DNA of 64,000 bases from JAHEZL01 sp964406465 (GTDB lineage Bacteria; Bacteroidota; Bacteroidia; Flavobacteriales_C; GCA-002722245): contig CAYORT010000014.1 in assembly GCA_964406465.1 (NCBI GenBank), forward strand, positions 1-64,000, in the 5' to 3' direction. Position numbers and translations under genes: made by a program. Below, piece by piece: positions 43,498 to 52,287 of the stretch (positions are counted from its first letter, which is position 1; the number at the start of each line of letters is the position of its first letter). The notes beneath the pieces are model-generated. The model saw only the letters and a list, made by a program, of their open reading frames with translations. It made no database searches and had not been told where the DNA came from.

Positions 43498-44556
43498 TTA
43501 TCCTACTTTTTCAATCCATCCGAATTTATCTTTTTCAGATCCTTTTCGAATGTTGGCCAAGTGTTCGTTTACTTTATTACTAAATTCTCTGTTTTCGATG
43601 GCAGGTAATTCGTAAGTTTTGCCTTTGTAGCCAATATGGCTGATGTGGCAAATTGTTACCGCTGTACCTGTTCCAAAAACTTCTAATAGAGTACCATTGT
43701 TTAAAGCAGCCATCACTTCATCCACCGAAAGATTTCTTTCTTCTACTTTCATTCCCCAGTCGCGAGCTATCGTTAATACAGTATCGCGCGTGATTCCCGA
43801 AAGGATAGTGTCGCCAGCAATAGGCGTAATTAAAGTATCACCAATCTTAACCATTAAGTTCATGGTACCCGATTCTTCAATGTACTTGTGCTCTTTAGCA
43901 TCTGTCCAAATTAACTGGTCGAAACCTTCTTTTTGAGCCAATTTCGTTGGATACAAAGAAGCAGCGTAATTTCCGGCAGTTTTAGCAAAACCAACGCCAC
44001 CGGCCGCAGCGCGAGTATAATGTTCTTCAATTTTTACTTTTACCGGAGCATCGTAATATTTATTTACCGGTGAACAGAAGATGATAAATCTGTAGGTAGA
44101 AGAAGGTTTAACCCCAATAAATTCGTCGGTTGCATAGATTATCGGACGAATGTACAATGAAGCACCTTTTACATTAGGAACCCAAGCTTTGTCGATATTT
44201 ACCAATTGTTTCAAGGCATCAAGTACGAATGCCTCGTCGAATTGTGGGATACACATTCTGTCGGCCGACTTGTTCAAACGCTTGAAATTGGCTTGCGGAC
44301 GAAATATTACTACTTCACCTTGTTCTGTATAAAATGCTTTTAAACCTTCAAAAATAGATTGTGCGTAGTGCAGAGACAGAAAAGCAGGAGAGACAGAGAC
44401 TGGTCCGAAAGGCACAATACGAGCATCTTTCCACGCTCCGTCATAATAATCCATAATAAACATGTGATCGGAAAACTCGTGTCCGAAAACAATGTGTTCT
44501 AAGTCAAGCTCATGTAATTTTGATTGCTTGGCTAATTCGATCTTAATACTACTCAT
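43498..44556 (-). CDS. ilvE: Branched-chain amino acid aminotransferase
   Basis: PLP-dependent class IV aminotransferase for Leu, Ile and Val. It has 352 residues (the longer type II form). Seen: LHYAQSIFEGLKAF near the N-terminus, the lysine region GGVGFAKTAGNYAASLYP, the EESGTMNLMV phosphate-binding stretch and the ILSGITRDTVL motif. It is the only gene between the terminator and the N gap; its promoter may lie in or near the gap. Confidence 0.95.
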   Translation of the reverse strand: MSSIKIELAKQSKLHELDLEHIVFGHEFSDHMFIMDYYDGAWKDARIVPFGPVSVSPAFLSLHYAQSIFEGLKAFYTEQGEVVIFRPQANFKRLNKSADRMCIPQFDEAFVLDALKQLVNIDKAWVPNVKGASLYIRPIIYATDEFIGVKPSSTYRFIIFCSPVNKYYDAPVKVKIEEHYTRAAAGGVGFAKTAGNYAASLYPTKLAQKEGFDQLIWTDAKEHKYIEESGTMNLMVKIGDTLITPIAGDTILSGITRDTVLTIARDWGMKVEERNLSVDEVMAALNNGTLLEVFGTGTAVTICHISHIGYKGKTYELPAIENREFSNKVNEHLANIRKGSEKDKFGWIEKVG

Positions 44557-44600
44557 TTTGCTTTTTCTCTAAATACTATATTCTAAAAGTATTAAGAAAA

Positions 44601-44610
44601 NNNNNNNNNN
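44601..44610. other. Assembly gap of 10 N
   Basis: Ten undetermined bases, most likely a scaffolding placeholder of arbitrary size. Sequence on its two sides may not be truly adjacent. It lies about 80 bases from the inverted repeat at 44692-44789. Confidence 0.95.
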
Positions 44611-44691
44611 AAAAGTGAGTCTGCAAAAATTTTAGGGGGATTTTATTATTAAATAGGTATTAAATTTTTTGGAGGTGGTGTTTTACAAGCG

Positions 44692-44789
44692 GGGCAATAG
44701 TTCCTTCGGGGTACCTCAGGATGACATACAGAGTAAGCACTACTTAGATGCGGTTGTCATCCTGAGGTACCCCGAAGGAACTATTGCCC
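44692..44789. repeat. REP-like inverted pair
   Basis: A perfect 35-base inverted repeat (44692-44726 and 44755-44789) with a 28-base spacer. The arm core, read on the right arm, is CCTGAGGTACCCCGAAGGA. The same core occurs six more times at 60121-60940. The pair ends six bases before the methyltransferase stop at 44795. Confidence 0.9.
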
Positions 44790-44794
44790 TACAC

Positions 44795-45559
44795 TTAAAT
44801 TTTAATTCCTGCACGAACAGTATAATCAATCCTATTCAACAGCATCTTAATTTTATGCTCTTTAAAATACTGATCGGTGGCGTCTTTAGCGCCTTTCCAG
44901 TGGCCATAATCGTCAATAATCAAAACGCCGTTTTTCACCAAGATAGGGTAGAGGTGAACCAGTTCGTGGTAGGTAGATTCAAACCAATCGGTGTCTAATC
45001 TTAATAATGCAATTGAACTTGGAATGGTTTGCGGAATAGTGTTTTCCACCTTTCCCTCTATAAAAATGATGTTTTCTTTGGGATAGCCAGAGCTAAATAA
45101 ATTCTTTTTTACTTCATCGAGAGAGCTATAGCACCAAACCGATTTGTCTTCGTTTTTAGGCGTTTCAGCTAAAAGATTTTTAGCCTGATTACCTAAAAAA
45201 TCAACGTCTTTAGCCGTTGGTTCGCTCATGCCCTCAAAGGTGTCGTACAAGTATATTTTTCTGTCGCTTACGCTCAAGGCGTTTAAAGTTTTGGCAATCA
45301 GCATAGCACTGCCGCCTTTCCATACGCCACATTCCACAAAATCACCTGGAATATTATTTTCCACAATGTATCGAACGCTTTGATACAGCGAGAAAAGCGG
45401 TTCAATGGTAGTAAAAGAAAAGTCTTTGCATTCTTGGTAAAGTCTTATGAATAGCTCATCGTCGATATCAACAGGAATTCCATTGCGCACCAAAGTGTCA
45501 TCTTTTTTTGAGATTTGATAACCCAGATTGCTCGCTATGTTTTTGATAATTTTCTTCAC
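44795..45559 (-). CDS. TylF/MycF-type O-methyltransferase
   Basis: 254 residues. VECGVWKGGSAMLIAKTL is the SAM-binding motif, followed by LYDTFEGMSEP, LLRLDTDWFESTYHEL and LIIDDYGHWKGAKDA, which carry the metal-binding Asp residues of the macrocin O-methyltransferase family. It probably methylates a sugar in a glycan or secondary metabolite; the acceptor cannot be predicted. No glycosyltransferase is near. Confidence 0.88.
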   Translation of the reverse strand: MKKIIKNIASNLGYQISKKDDTLVRNGIPVDIDDELFIRLYQECKDFSFTTIEPLFSLYQSVRYIVENNIPGDFVECGVWKGGSAMLIAKTLNALSVSDRKIYLYDTFEGMSEPTAKDVDFLGNQAKNLLAETPKNEDKSVWCYSSLDEVKKNLFSSGYPKENIIFIEGKVENTIPQTIPSSIALLRLDTDWFESTYHELVHLYPILVKNGVLIIDDYGHWKGAKDATDQYFKEHKIKMLLNRIDYTVRAGIKI

Positions 45560-45697
45560 CGGCTAAAGATAGCTTGGAGGATTTAAACTGACAACTCTTC
45601 CTGTTTTCTTTTTAAGAAAAGTGAAATTAAAGTCAATGTGTCACAAAAAATCGCTTGGCAAGGCTGTTGCAATTTGGCCACACAAAATTTTTAAATT

Positions 45698-47551
45698 ATG
45701 TCTAAAGGAAATATCAAAGTTCAGGCGGAAAACATTTTTCCCATCATTAAACGCTTTTTGTACTCAGATCAAGAGATCTTTTTGAGAGAGTTGGTATCTA
45801 ACGCAGTAGATGCTTGTCAGAAACTTAGAACCCTTTCGTCATTGGGTGAAGCAGAAGGAGATATTGGTGATTTGCAGGTAGAGGTGTTGTTAGATAAAGA
45901 CGCTAAAACACTTACTGTTCGTGATAATGGTATTGGTATGACAGGCGAAGAAATTGAGAAATATATCGCTCAAATCGCTTTTTCTGGTGCAGAAGAGTTT
46001 GTAAATAAATATAAAGATAAGGCAGAAGGAATCATCGGGCATTTCGGATTGGGATTCTTCTCGGCTTTCATGGTGTCAAGTAAGGTTGAGGTATATTCTA
46101 AATCATTTAAGAAGGGAAGCAAAGGAGCGAGATGGATTTGCGAAGGTTCTACCGATTATGATTTGCAAGATGAGCCTAAAAAGGAGAGAGGAACAGATAT
46201 CATTTTGCATTTGACCGACGAAGCAAAAGAATATCTTGAAGAATGGAAAATTAAAGAGTTGCTTGATAAGTATTGCCGTTTCTTGCCTATTGCCATTAAA
46301 TTTGGAATGCGCGAAGAGACTAAGGGTGAAGAGAAAATTCAGGTCGACAATATTGTAAATAATCCTAATCCACTATGGAAAAAAGGTCCGGCCGACTTAA
46401 CCGAAGCCGATTACAACGATTTCTATCGTGAGTTGTATCCAATGACTTTTGAAGATCCATTGTTTAACATTCACTTAAATGTAGATTATCCATTTAATCT
46501 AACGGGAGTGTTGTATTTCCCTAAGTTGAAAAAGAATTTAGAGTTGCAGAAAAACAAAATTCAGTTGTATTCTAATCAGGTTTTTGTGACCGATTCGGTA
46601 GAAGGAATTGTTCCTGAATTCTTAATGTTATTGCATGGTGTGTTAGATTCACCAGATATACCTTTGAACGTTTCTCGTTCTTATTTGCAAGCCGATCAAA
46701 ATGTGAAAAAGATATCGAACCACATCACTAAAAAGGTGGCTGATAAATTAGAGGAATTGTGCAAAGCAAATAGAGAAGATTACGCTAAAAAATGGGACGA
46801 TATTAAAGTGTTCATTGAGTATGGAACATTGAGTGAAGAGAAATTTGGCGATCGTTCTAAGAAATTCATGCTTTTCAAAAATGTAGCAGGAGAATATTTC
46901 TTGTTCGATGAGTATTTAGAAAAAATTAAAGCAGCCCAAACCGATAAAGATGGTAAAACTATAGTGTTGTATACACACAGCGAAACAGAGCACCATGCGT
47001 ATTTGGAAAATGCTAAAGAAAGGGGCTACGATGTAATCATCATGGATAGTCCGCTTAGCTCACATTTGTTAAATAAATTAGAACAACAAAATGCTAATGT
47101 TACTTTTAAACGTGTTGATGCCGATACTTTGGATAAGCTCATTGCGAAAGAAGAAGCCCAGGTATCGAAACTAAGCAAAGAAGACGAAGAGAAGTTGAAA
47201 CCCGTAATTACATCTCAAGTGGAAGCAGGGAAATTCACGGTGATTTTTGAAAGTTTAAGTGAAAAAGAAAAACCAATGTTGATTACGCAAAGTGAGTTCA
47301 TGCGTCGAATGAAGGAAATGCAAGCTACTGGTGGCGGTGGTATGAGCATGTTTGGTTCAATGCCAGAAAACTACAATTTAGTAGTGAATTCTAATCATCC
47401 TTTAATTTCTAAAATTTTAGAAGAGAAAGATGAGACGACTCAAAAAACACTAGCGAAACAAGCTGCAGATTTAGCTTTACTTTCTCAAGGATTGTTAAAA
47501 GGAAAAGATTTAACAGAGTTTATCAATCGCAGTGTTGATTTAATCAAGTAA
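45698..47551 (+). CDS. htpG: Chaperone HtpG (Hsp90)
   Basis: ATP-dependent cytosolic chaperone. It has 617 residues. The GHKL ATPase domain shows FLRELVSNAVDA, VRDNGIGMT and GHFGLGFFSAFMV. The middle domain includes GVLYFPKLKKNLEL and the catalytic-loop SRSYLQAD. The C-terminal dimerisation domain ends at the TAA. The protein is full length. Confidence 0.97.
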   Translation: MSKGNIKVQAENIFPIIKRFLYSDQEIFLRELVSNAVDACQKLRTLSSLGEAEGDIGDLQVEVLLDKDAKTLTVRDNGIGMTGEEIEKYIAQIAFSGAEEFVNKYKDKAEGIIGHFGLGFFSAFMVSSKVEVYSKSFKKGSKGARWICEGSTDYDLQDEPKKERGTDIILHLTDEAKEYLEEWKIKELLDKYCRFLPIAIKFGMREETKGEEKIQVDNIVNNPNPLWKKGPADLTEADYNDFYRELYPMTFEDPLFNIHLNVDYPFNLTGVLYFPKLKKNLELQKNKIQLYSNQVFVTDSVEGIVPEFLMLLHGVLDSPDIPLNVSRSYLQADQNVKKISNHITKKVADKLEELCKANREDYAKKWDDIKVFIEYGTLSEEKFGDRSKKFMLFKNVAGEYFLFDEYLEKIKAAQTDKDGKTIVLYTHSETEHHAYLENAKERGYDVIIMDSPLSSHLLNKLEQQNANVTFKRVDADTLDKLIAKEEAQVSKLSKEDEEKLKPVITSQVEAGKFTVIFESLSEKEKPMLITQSEFMRRMKEMQATGGGGMSMFGSMPENYNLVVNSNHPLISKILEEKDETTQKTLAKQAADLALLSQGLLKGKDLTEFINRSVDLIK

Positions 47552-47556
47552 TATGT

Positions 47557-47585
47557 CTAAAATCGTAAATCTAAAATTGTAAATC
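47557..47585. repeat. 7-bp-periodic intergenic repeat
   Basis: CTAAAATCGTAAAT followed by CTAAAATTGTAAAT (13 of 14 identical), which also reads as four 7-bp units ending in AAAT. It lies between htpG and the LemA gene. Confidence 0.7.
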
Positions 47586-47592
47586 ATTAAAA

Positions 47593-48195
47593 ATGGAAAT
47601 TGCAGGAAGAAAAATCGGAGCCGGTTTGATTATCGGAGTTATCCTTGGGATAATTGTTTTGTGGGGAGTGATTTGGTACAATGGAGCTTTAACCGCAAGT
47701 GAAGATGTTGAAGGGCAATGGGGTAATGTTCAAAGTTCATATCAGCGAAGAATGGATTTAATTCCTGGATTGGTTAAGGCAGTGAAAGGGTATGCTAAAC
47801 ATGAAGAGACAGTTTTTCGTGAAGTAGCTGAAGCTCAGGCAAAAATTGGAGCAATTCAAGTTGATGCTTCGAAGCTTACTGAAGCGGATATTCAAAAATA
47901 TCAAGAATCTCAGGAAGCTATGAAGGGAGCGACATTAGGGAGATTAATGGCTCTGGCAATTCAGTATCCAGATTTGCAAGCAAGTGCAAGTTATCAGCAA
48001 TTTATGACTGATTATACTGGTACAGAGAACAGAATCAATAGAGAGCGAGATTTATTCAATGATGCTGCCAAAGAATTCAATAAAAAAATTCAAAGAATTC
48101 CAGGTAATCTCTTTAATATTTTTGCTGGTTTTGAGAAGAAGCCATATTTCCAATCTCAACCTGGTGCAGATAAAGGAGTTAATGTAGATTTATAA
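47593..48195 (+). CDS. LemA family protein
   Basis: 200 residues. One N-terminal membrane segment (about 8-28, GLIIGVILGIIVLWGVIWY) is followed by the LemA core: VEGQWGNVQSSYQRRMDLIPGLVKAVKG, then helical regions. The family has a long helical periplasmic or extracellular domain of unknown activity. The gene overlaps the following TPM gene as TAATG; LemA and TPM genes often travel together in Bacteroidota. Confidence 0.93.
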   Translation: MEIAGRKIGAGLIIGVILGIIVLWGVIWYNGALTASEDVEGQWGNVQSSYQRRMDLIPGLVKAVKGYAKHEETVFREVAEAQAKIGAIQVDASKLTEADIQKYQESQEAMKGATLGRLMALAIQYPDLQASASYQQFMTDYTGTENRINRERDLFNDAAKEFNKKIQRIPGNLFNIFAGFEKKPYFQSQPGADKGVNVDL

Positions 48196-48632
48196 TGGCA
48201 AGCGCAAAAGACTTATTTTCTGAGGAAGCGCGCGCGCAAATAGTGAAAGCTATTAAGGCTGCTGAGTTGAACACTTCTGGTGAAATTAGGGTTCATATAG
48301 AAAATAAATGCAAGATTGAGGTTTTAGATAGAGCCGCGTATATCTTCAAATATTTAGAAATGCACAAAACAGCACTCCGCAACGGAGTGCTGTTTTATTT
48401 ATCTGTAAATGATAAAAAATTTGCAGTGATAGGTGATGCTGGAATCAATGAGAAAGTACCTGCCGATTTTTGGAATAATGTTAAAGATTTAGTGATATCT
48501 AACTTTAAGCAAGAAAAATTTACCGAAGGATTAAGCGAGGGAATAAGGCTGGCAGGATTGCAATTACAAGAACATTTCCCATATCAATCAAACGACAAAA
48601 ACGAATTGAATAATGAAATTTCTTTCGGGTAA
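48195..48632 (+). CDS. TPM-domain protein, soluble form
   Basis: 145 residues with no signal peptide. KAIKAAELNTSGEIRVHIENK and VLFYLSVNDKKFAVIGDAGI are TPM-domain features (family named after TLP18.3, Psb32 and MOLO-1). Its 3' end overlaps the next TPM gene by 20 bases. The role is unknown; a phosphatase or repair role has been suggested for plant members. Confidence 0.85.
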   Translation: MASAKDLFSEEARAQIVKAIKAAELNTSGEIRVHIENKCKIEVLDRAAYIFKYLEMHKTALRNGVLFYLSVNDKKFAVIGDAGINEKVPADFWNNVKDLVISNFKQEKFTEGLSEGIRLAGLQLQEHFPYQSNDKNELNNEISFG

Positions 48633-49389
48633 AATAATTGCTTTTTTGTTTTTGCTAAGTGCTTTTTCTTCATTAGCGCAAAATTGTATTCCAGAGAAGC
48701 CAAGCTCTCGTCCTTACTACGTTACCGACAAGGTAGGTGTTTTGTCATCTGAAGAAGTTGCAAGATTAGAGCAGCGTTTGCAATTGTTTGATGATTCTAC
48801 ATCGAATCAGATTGTAGTAGTGATTGTTGATGATTTGTGTGGAGCAGATAAGGCGCAGTTTGCTACCGAGTTAGGTGAGAAATGGGGAGTTGGAAAAGCA
48901 GATAAAGACAATGGGATTGTGGTGTTGATAAAACCCACCAAAACCAACGGTCCGCGAACAACTTTTATCGCTGTAGGTAGAGGTTTAGAAGGAGCAATAA
49001 CCGATGTTCAGGCGCATGACATCGTGAACAATTTTATGAATCCTCAATTTAAAGCAGGAAATATTTTTGGAGGAATCAATGCAGGATTAGATTTACTGAT
49101 TCCCTTGGCGCAGGGAGAATACAAAGAAACAAATGTGCACACTAACGTTGATTATACGTCTATTATAGCCATTGTTTTAGGATTGATTTTAATATTAGGT
49201 TTCAGACTTTTTGCCGCGCGATCTTATGCTCGTGCCAATGGTTTAAGTTTATGGAATGCCTTTTTCTTAGGCTCTTTGATGGGCAATTCTGGTAGAGGTA
49301 GCTGGGGTGGTGGAGGTTCTGGTGGTGGAGGCTTCGGCGGTTTTGGTGGTGGTAGTTTTGGTGGCGGTGGTGCCGGTGGCGATTGGTAG
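48613..49389 (+). CDS. TPM-domain membrane protein with Gly-rich tail
   Basis: 258 residues. The signal peptide (FLSGKIIAFLFLLSAFSSLA) precedes a periplasmic TPM domain (about 35-165; YYVTDKVGVLSSEEVARLEQ and TTFIAVGRGLEG). A membrane segment lies at about 183-200, and a tail of about 40 residues is almost entirely Gly, Ser and Phe. This is the YgcG-type architecture. It is the third gene of the LemA/TPM operon. Confidence 0.9.
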   Translation: MKFLSGKIIAFLFLLSAFSSLAQNCIPEKPSSRPYYVTDKVGVLSSEEVARLEQRLQLFDDSTSNQIVVVIVDDLCGADKAQFATELGEKWGVGKADKDNGIVVLIKPTKTNGPRTTFIAVGRGLEGAITDVQAHDIVNNFMNPQFKAGNIFGGINAGLDLLIPLAQGEYKETNVHTNVDYTSIIAIVLGLILILGFRLFAARSYARANGLSLWNAFFLGSLMGNSGRGSWGGGGSGGGGFGGFGGGSFGGGGAGGDW

Positions 49390-49401
49390 CGAAAAAAATA
49401 A

Positions 49402-49461
49402 AAAGTTAAAAGTTAAAAGCCAAAAGTGATCTTACATTTTTGGCTTTTGCCTTTTAACTTT
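49402..49461. repeat. 7-bp-periodic inverted repeat
   Basis: Left arm 49402-49425 has three 7-bp units (AAAGTTA, AAAGTTA, AAAGCCA). The right arm 49438-49461 is complementary in 22 of 24 positions and also 7-bp periodic. It can fold into a long hairpin and may terminate the TPM operon. Confidence 0.75.
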
Positions 49462-49474
49462 CTACCTTCACGCC

Positions 49475-50086
49475 ATGCGAAAAATATTTGTCACAGGTAT
49501 AGGTACAGATGTAGGTAAGACTATTGTTTCTGCTATTTTGGTAGAAGCTTTACAAGCCGATTATTTTAAACCTGTTCAGGCTGGTGTTGAAAGTTTAGAT
49601 CGCGAAACAGTGAAAAGCTTGGTAAGCGGCAAACGCATTAAATTTCACAAAGAAAAATTTTTACTTCAAAATGCTATGTCGCCTCATGCTGCGGCAGAAC
49701 TAGAAAATATTGAAATTAGATTGAGTAAATTGAAGTTGCCCAATACCGCGAATAACTTGGTGATTGAAGGTGCAGGCGGATTGATGGTTCCATTGAATTA
49801 CAAGGGAGATACAATGCTCGATTTAATTAAATATTATGATGCTGAAGTGGTGCTGGTTTGCACCAATTATCTTGGAAGCATCAACCATACTTTACTGTCT
49901 ATTCAAGCATTAAAAAATAAAGAGACCAATATTCTGGGAATTTTCTTCAACGGCGAATCAAATCCGGCATCGGAAAAAGTGATTTTAGAAACTACCGGAA
50001 TTAGATGCTTGGGAAGAATCAATAAAGAAACCGAATTTACAAAGGCTTTGGTGAAAGAATACGCAAGTCACTACGTGTTCATTTAA
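49475..50086 (+). CDS. bioD: Dethiobiotin synthetase
   Basis: Forms the ureido ring of dethiobiotin from diaminopelargonate, CO2 and ATP. It has 203 residues. The P-loop is VTGIGTDVGKT at the N-terminus; the substrate Lys and Asp appear in YFKPVQAG, and GAGGLMVPL is the conserved loop. No other biotin genes are in the window. Its 3' end overlaps the convergent hydrolase gene by 8 bases. Confidence 0.94.
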   Translation: MRKIFVTGIGTDVGKTIVSAILVEALQADYFKPVQAGVESLDRETVKSLVSGKRIKFHKEKFLLQNAMSPHAAAELENIEIRLSKLKLPNTANNLVIEGAGGLMVPLNYKGDTMLDLIKYYDAEVVLVCTNYLGSINHTLLSIQALKNKETNILGIFFNGESNPASEKVILETTGIRCLGRINKETEFTKALVKEYASHYVFI

Positions 50087-50975
50087 ACAATTCAGCTTTA
50101 AGTTTTTCTGCCACTATTTTGTACCCCTCTTTTTTCAGGTGCATTCCATCAAAACTTACTGTGTTGATGTCTTCAAAAAGATCACTCAAATTGATGTATT
50201 CCACCTTGTTTTTGAATTTCTTTTCAATTAATTCGCGCACTAAAATTTGTTGCACTAAATCATAGCTGTTGGGTTGGCAAACCAGGGCCACGCGTACTTT
50301 TCTTTCTGTTAGTTTTGTTAGTGCTTCATCTAGTTTTTCAATATAATTTTTAAAAGGCTTTTTCCCTTGTAGCAGCAGAGCTTTGGCTGTTTCGTTATTT
50401 TGGTCGGTGTAGGTGTGTAATTCTTTCTTCAAGCTATCGGTATTACTTTCTTTTTTAAATTCTGGTTTGTCTGAATCAACAACTTTCGATATTGCTTTTC
50501 TAAAAAATTCTTGGGTATAAAACCCCAAAATTGTTTTGTAGCCAAAGGCATAAAATAGTGGGTCACTTCCTCTAAAATCATAATCATTTAAAGCAATAGG
50601 ATTTTTATCTGTTTCGCCTTGATACAAAATAGCCATATCGTAATTTAAATATTCATAGGAGTCGATATCGTTGGAAATGCCATAAATGCCCTGACTATTA
50701 GCACCTAAATTCACAACAGAATAATTTTGTGGCAGAATTTGCTGCAATTGCGCCGGCCACGATTCATTTTCTTCTACCCAAAATCCAAAAGTTATACTAC
50801 CACCAAAACATGCTATTCTGTACTCATTGTCTTGTTTGTCATCGGCTATTTTACCGCGGTATCCATGTGTGTTGTAGTAACCGTGCGCGTAATAGTCGGC
50901 GATACCAAGCGCTACCAAAAGCAAAAGAAAGAAAATCCATTTGCTGTATTTGTTTTTGAATAGCGACTTTAACAT
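50079..50975 (-). CDS. Membrane-anchored SGNH hydrolase
   Basis: 298 residues. One N-terminal membrane segment (about 14-28), then a GDSL-like fold. Block I is IACFGGSITFGF with the nucleophile Ser, block II Gly is in LGANSQGIYG, and the Asp/His pair is SFDGMHLKKEG. It lacks the canonical GDS spelling (GGS instead). Substrate unknown; such proteins are often acyl esterases of envelope glycans. Confidence 0.82.
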   Translation of the reverse strand: MLKSLFKNKYSKWIFFLLLLVALGIADYYAHGYYNTHGYRGKIADDKQDNEYRIACFGGSITFGFWVEENESWPAQLQQILPQNYSVVNLGANSQGIYGISNDIDSYEYLNYDMAILYQGETDKNPIALNDYDFRGSDPLFYAFGYKTILGFYTQEFFRKAISKVVDSDKPEFKKESNTDSLKKELHTYTDQNNETAKALLLQGKKPFKNYIEKLDEALTKLTERKVRVALVCQPNSYDLVQQILVRELIEKKFKNKVEYINLSDLFEDINTVSFDGMHLKKEGYKIVAEKLKAELFK

Positions 50976-50987
50976 TATCTATTTTAC

Positions 50988-50995
50988 TAACTTTG
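50988..50995 (+). promoter_or_regulatory. Putative -7 element for ribBA
   Basis: TAACTTTG matches TAnnTTTG exactly and lies 19 bases before the ribBA start, giving a leader of about 10 bases. Confidence 0.55.
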
Positions 50996-51013
50996 CGCTA
51001 AAGTTAATATTTC

Positions 51014-52225
51014 ATGTCGGAAAAACTCAATACCATAGAAGAAGCCATCGAGGATCTTCGCAACGGAAAAGTCATTATTGTTGTTGATGATGAAGATCGC
51101 GAAAATGAAGGGGATTTCCTTTGTACTGCAGATGCCGTAACTCCTGAGATTATTAATTTCATGGCTACTCACGGCAGAGGATTGATTTGCGCTCCATTAT
51201 TGGAGCAACGTTGTAAAGATTTGCAACTCGATTTGATGGTAACTACCAATTCGGCTTTGCATGAAACACCTTTTACTGTTTCTGTTGATTTAATAGGCAA
51301 TGGCGTTACCACTGGTATTAGCGCAACAGATAGAGCAAAGACAATAAAGGCATTGATTGACCCAAATACTAAACCTAGTGATTTGGGTAAGCCCGGACAT
51401 ATTTTTCCATTGAAGGCTCAGCCTGCGGGGGTTTTGAAAAGAGCCGGACACACTGAAGCTACCATTGATTTGGCACGTTTGGCCGGCCACTATCCAGCTG
51501 GTGTTATTGTAGAGATCATGAATGAAGACGGAAGTATGGCTCGTCTTCCCGATTTGAGAAAAATTGCAGAGCGTTTTAATTTAAAGATCATTTCAATTGC
51601 CGATTTGATTTCTTATCGATTGAAACACGATTCTTTAATTGATAGAACAGTAGAAGTTAAAATGCCTACAGTTCATGGAGATTTTAGATTGATATCATAT
51701 ACTCAAAAATCAACCGGAGAAGAACATTTGGCCATGGTGAAAGGAGAGTGGCAAGAAGATGAGGCAGTTTTGGTGCGCGTGCATTCTTCATGTTTAACAG
51801 GTGATGTGTTTGGCTCTTGCAGATGCGATTGTGGTCCGCAATTGCACAAAGCTCTAGAGATGATAGAGAAAGAAGGAAAAGGAGTTTTACTCTATATGAA
51901 TCAAGAGGGCAGAGGCATTGGCTTAACCAATAAATTGCGCGCTTACAAATTACAAGAACAAGGCAGAGATACTGTAGAGGCCAATTTAGAATTGGGCTTT
52001 AAAATGGACAATAGAGATTATGGTGTAGGAGCGCAAATTTTAAGAGATCTTGGTTTGTGTAAAATACGATTGATGAGTAATAATCCTAAGAAACGTGCGG
52101 GCTTACTGGGCTACGGCTTAGAGGTAGTAGACAATGTGCCTATCGAAATCGAAAGTAATCAGCACAATAAGTTTTATCTTGAAACTAAGAAGTTGAAGAT
52201 GGGACACAATTTGAAATTGGATTAA
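51014..52225 (+). CDS. ribBA: Bifunctional riboflavin biosynthesis protein RibBA
   Basis: Fusion of DHBP synthase and GTP cyclohydrolase II, the two entry steps of riboflavin synthesis. It has 403 residues. The N-terminal RibB half (1 to about 205) shows VDDEDRENEGDF and RAGHTEATID. The RibA half shows the zinc cysteines in SSCLTGDVFGSCRCDCGP, and YMNQEGRGIGLTNKL. No FMN riboswitch is apparent in the 38-base divergent gap upstream. Confidence 0.96.
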   Translation: MSEKLNTIEEAIEDLRNGKVIIVVDDEDRENEGDFLCTADAVTPEIINFMATHGRGLICAPLLEQRCKDLQLDLMVTTNSALHETPFTVSVDLIGNGVTTGISATDRAKTIKALIDPNTKPSDLGKPGHIFPLKAQPAGVLKRAGHTEATIDLARLAGHYPAGVIVEIMNEDGSMARLPDLRKIAERFNLKIISIADLISYRLKHDSLIDRTVEVKMPTVHGDFRLISYTQKSTGEEHLAMVKGEWQEDEAVLVRVHSSCLTGDVFGSCRCDCGPQLHKALEMIEKEGKGVLLYMNQEGRGIGLTNKLRAYKLQEQGRDTVEANLELGFKMDNRDYGVGAQILRDLGLCKIRLMSNNPKKRAGLLGYGLEVVDNVPIEIESNQHNKFYLETKKLKMGHNLKLD

Positions 52226-52229
52226 AAAA

Positions 52230-52256
52230 AGCCCCTTGCACATTTATGCAAGGGGC
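52230..52256 (+). terminator. Terminator between ribBA and lipoprotein gene
   Basis: GCCCCTTGCA and TGCAAGGGGC form a perfect 10-bp stem with a short loop, directly after the ribBA stop. A-rich on the left and without a T run on the right, it could serve the convergent lipoprotein gene on the - strand. Confidence 0.7.
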
Positions 52257-52287
52257 CCAACCTAAATATATGCGGGGAAAATCTTAA

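Noticed and set aside
50117..50129. Third copy of the element's candidate core (ATTTTGTACCCCT)
   Set aside because: It lies inside the SGNH hydrolase coding sequence (Gly-Tyr-Lys-Ile), with no recombinase nearby and no partner copy; chance or codon-driven match.
50976..51013. FMN riboswitch before ribBA
   Set aside because: Only 38 bases separate the divergent genes and the promoter leaves a leader of about 10 bases, too short for an RFN element.
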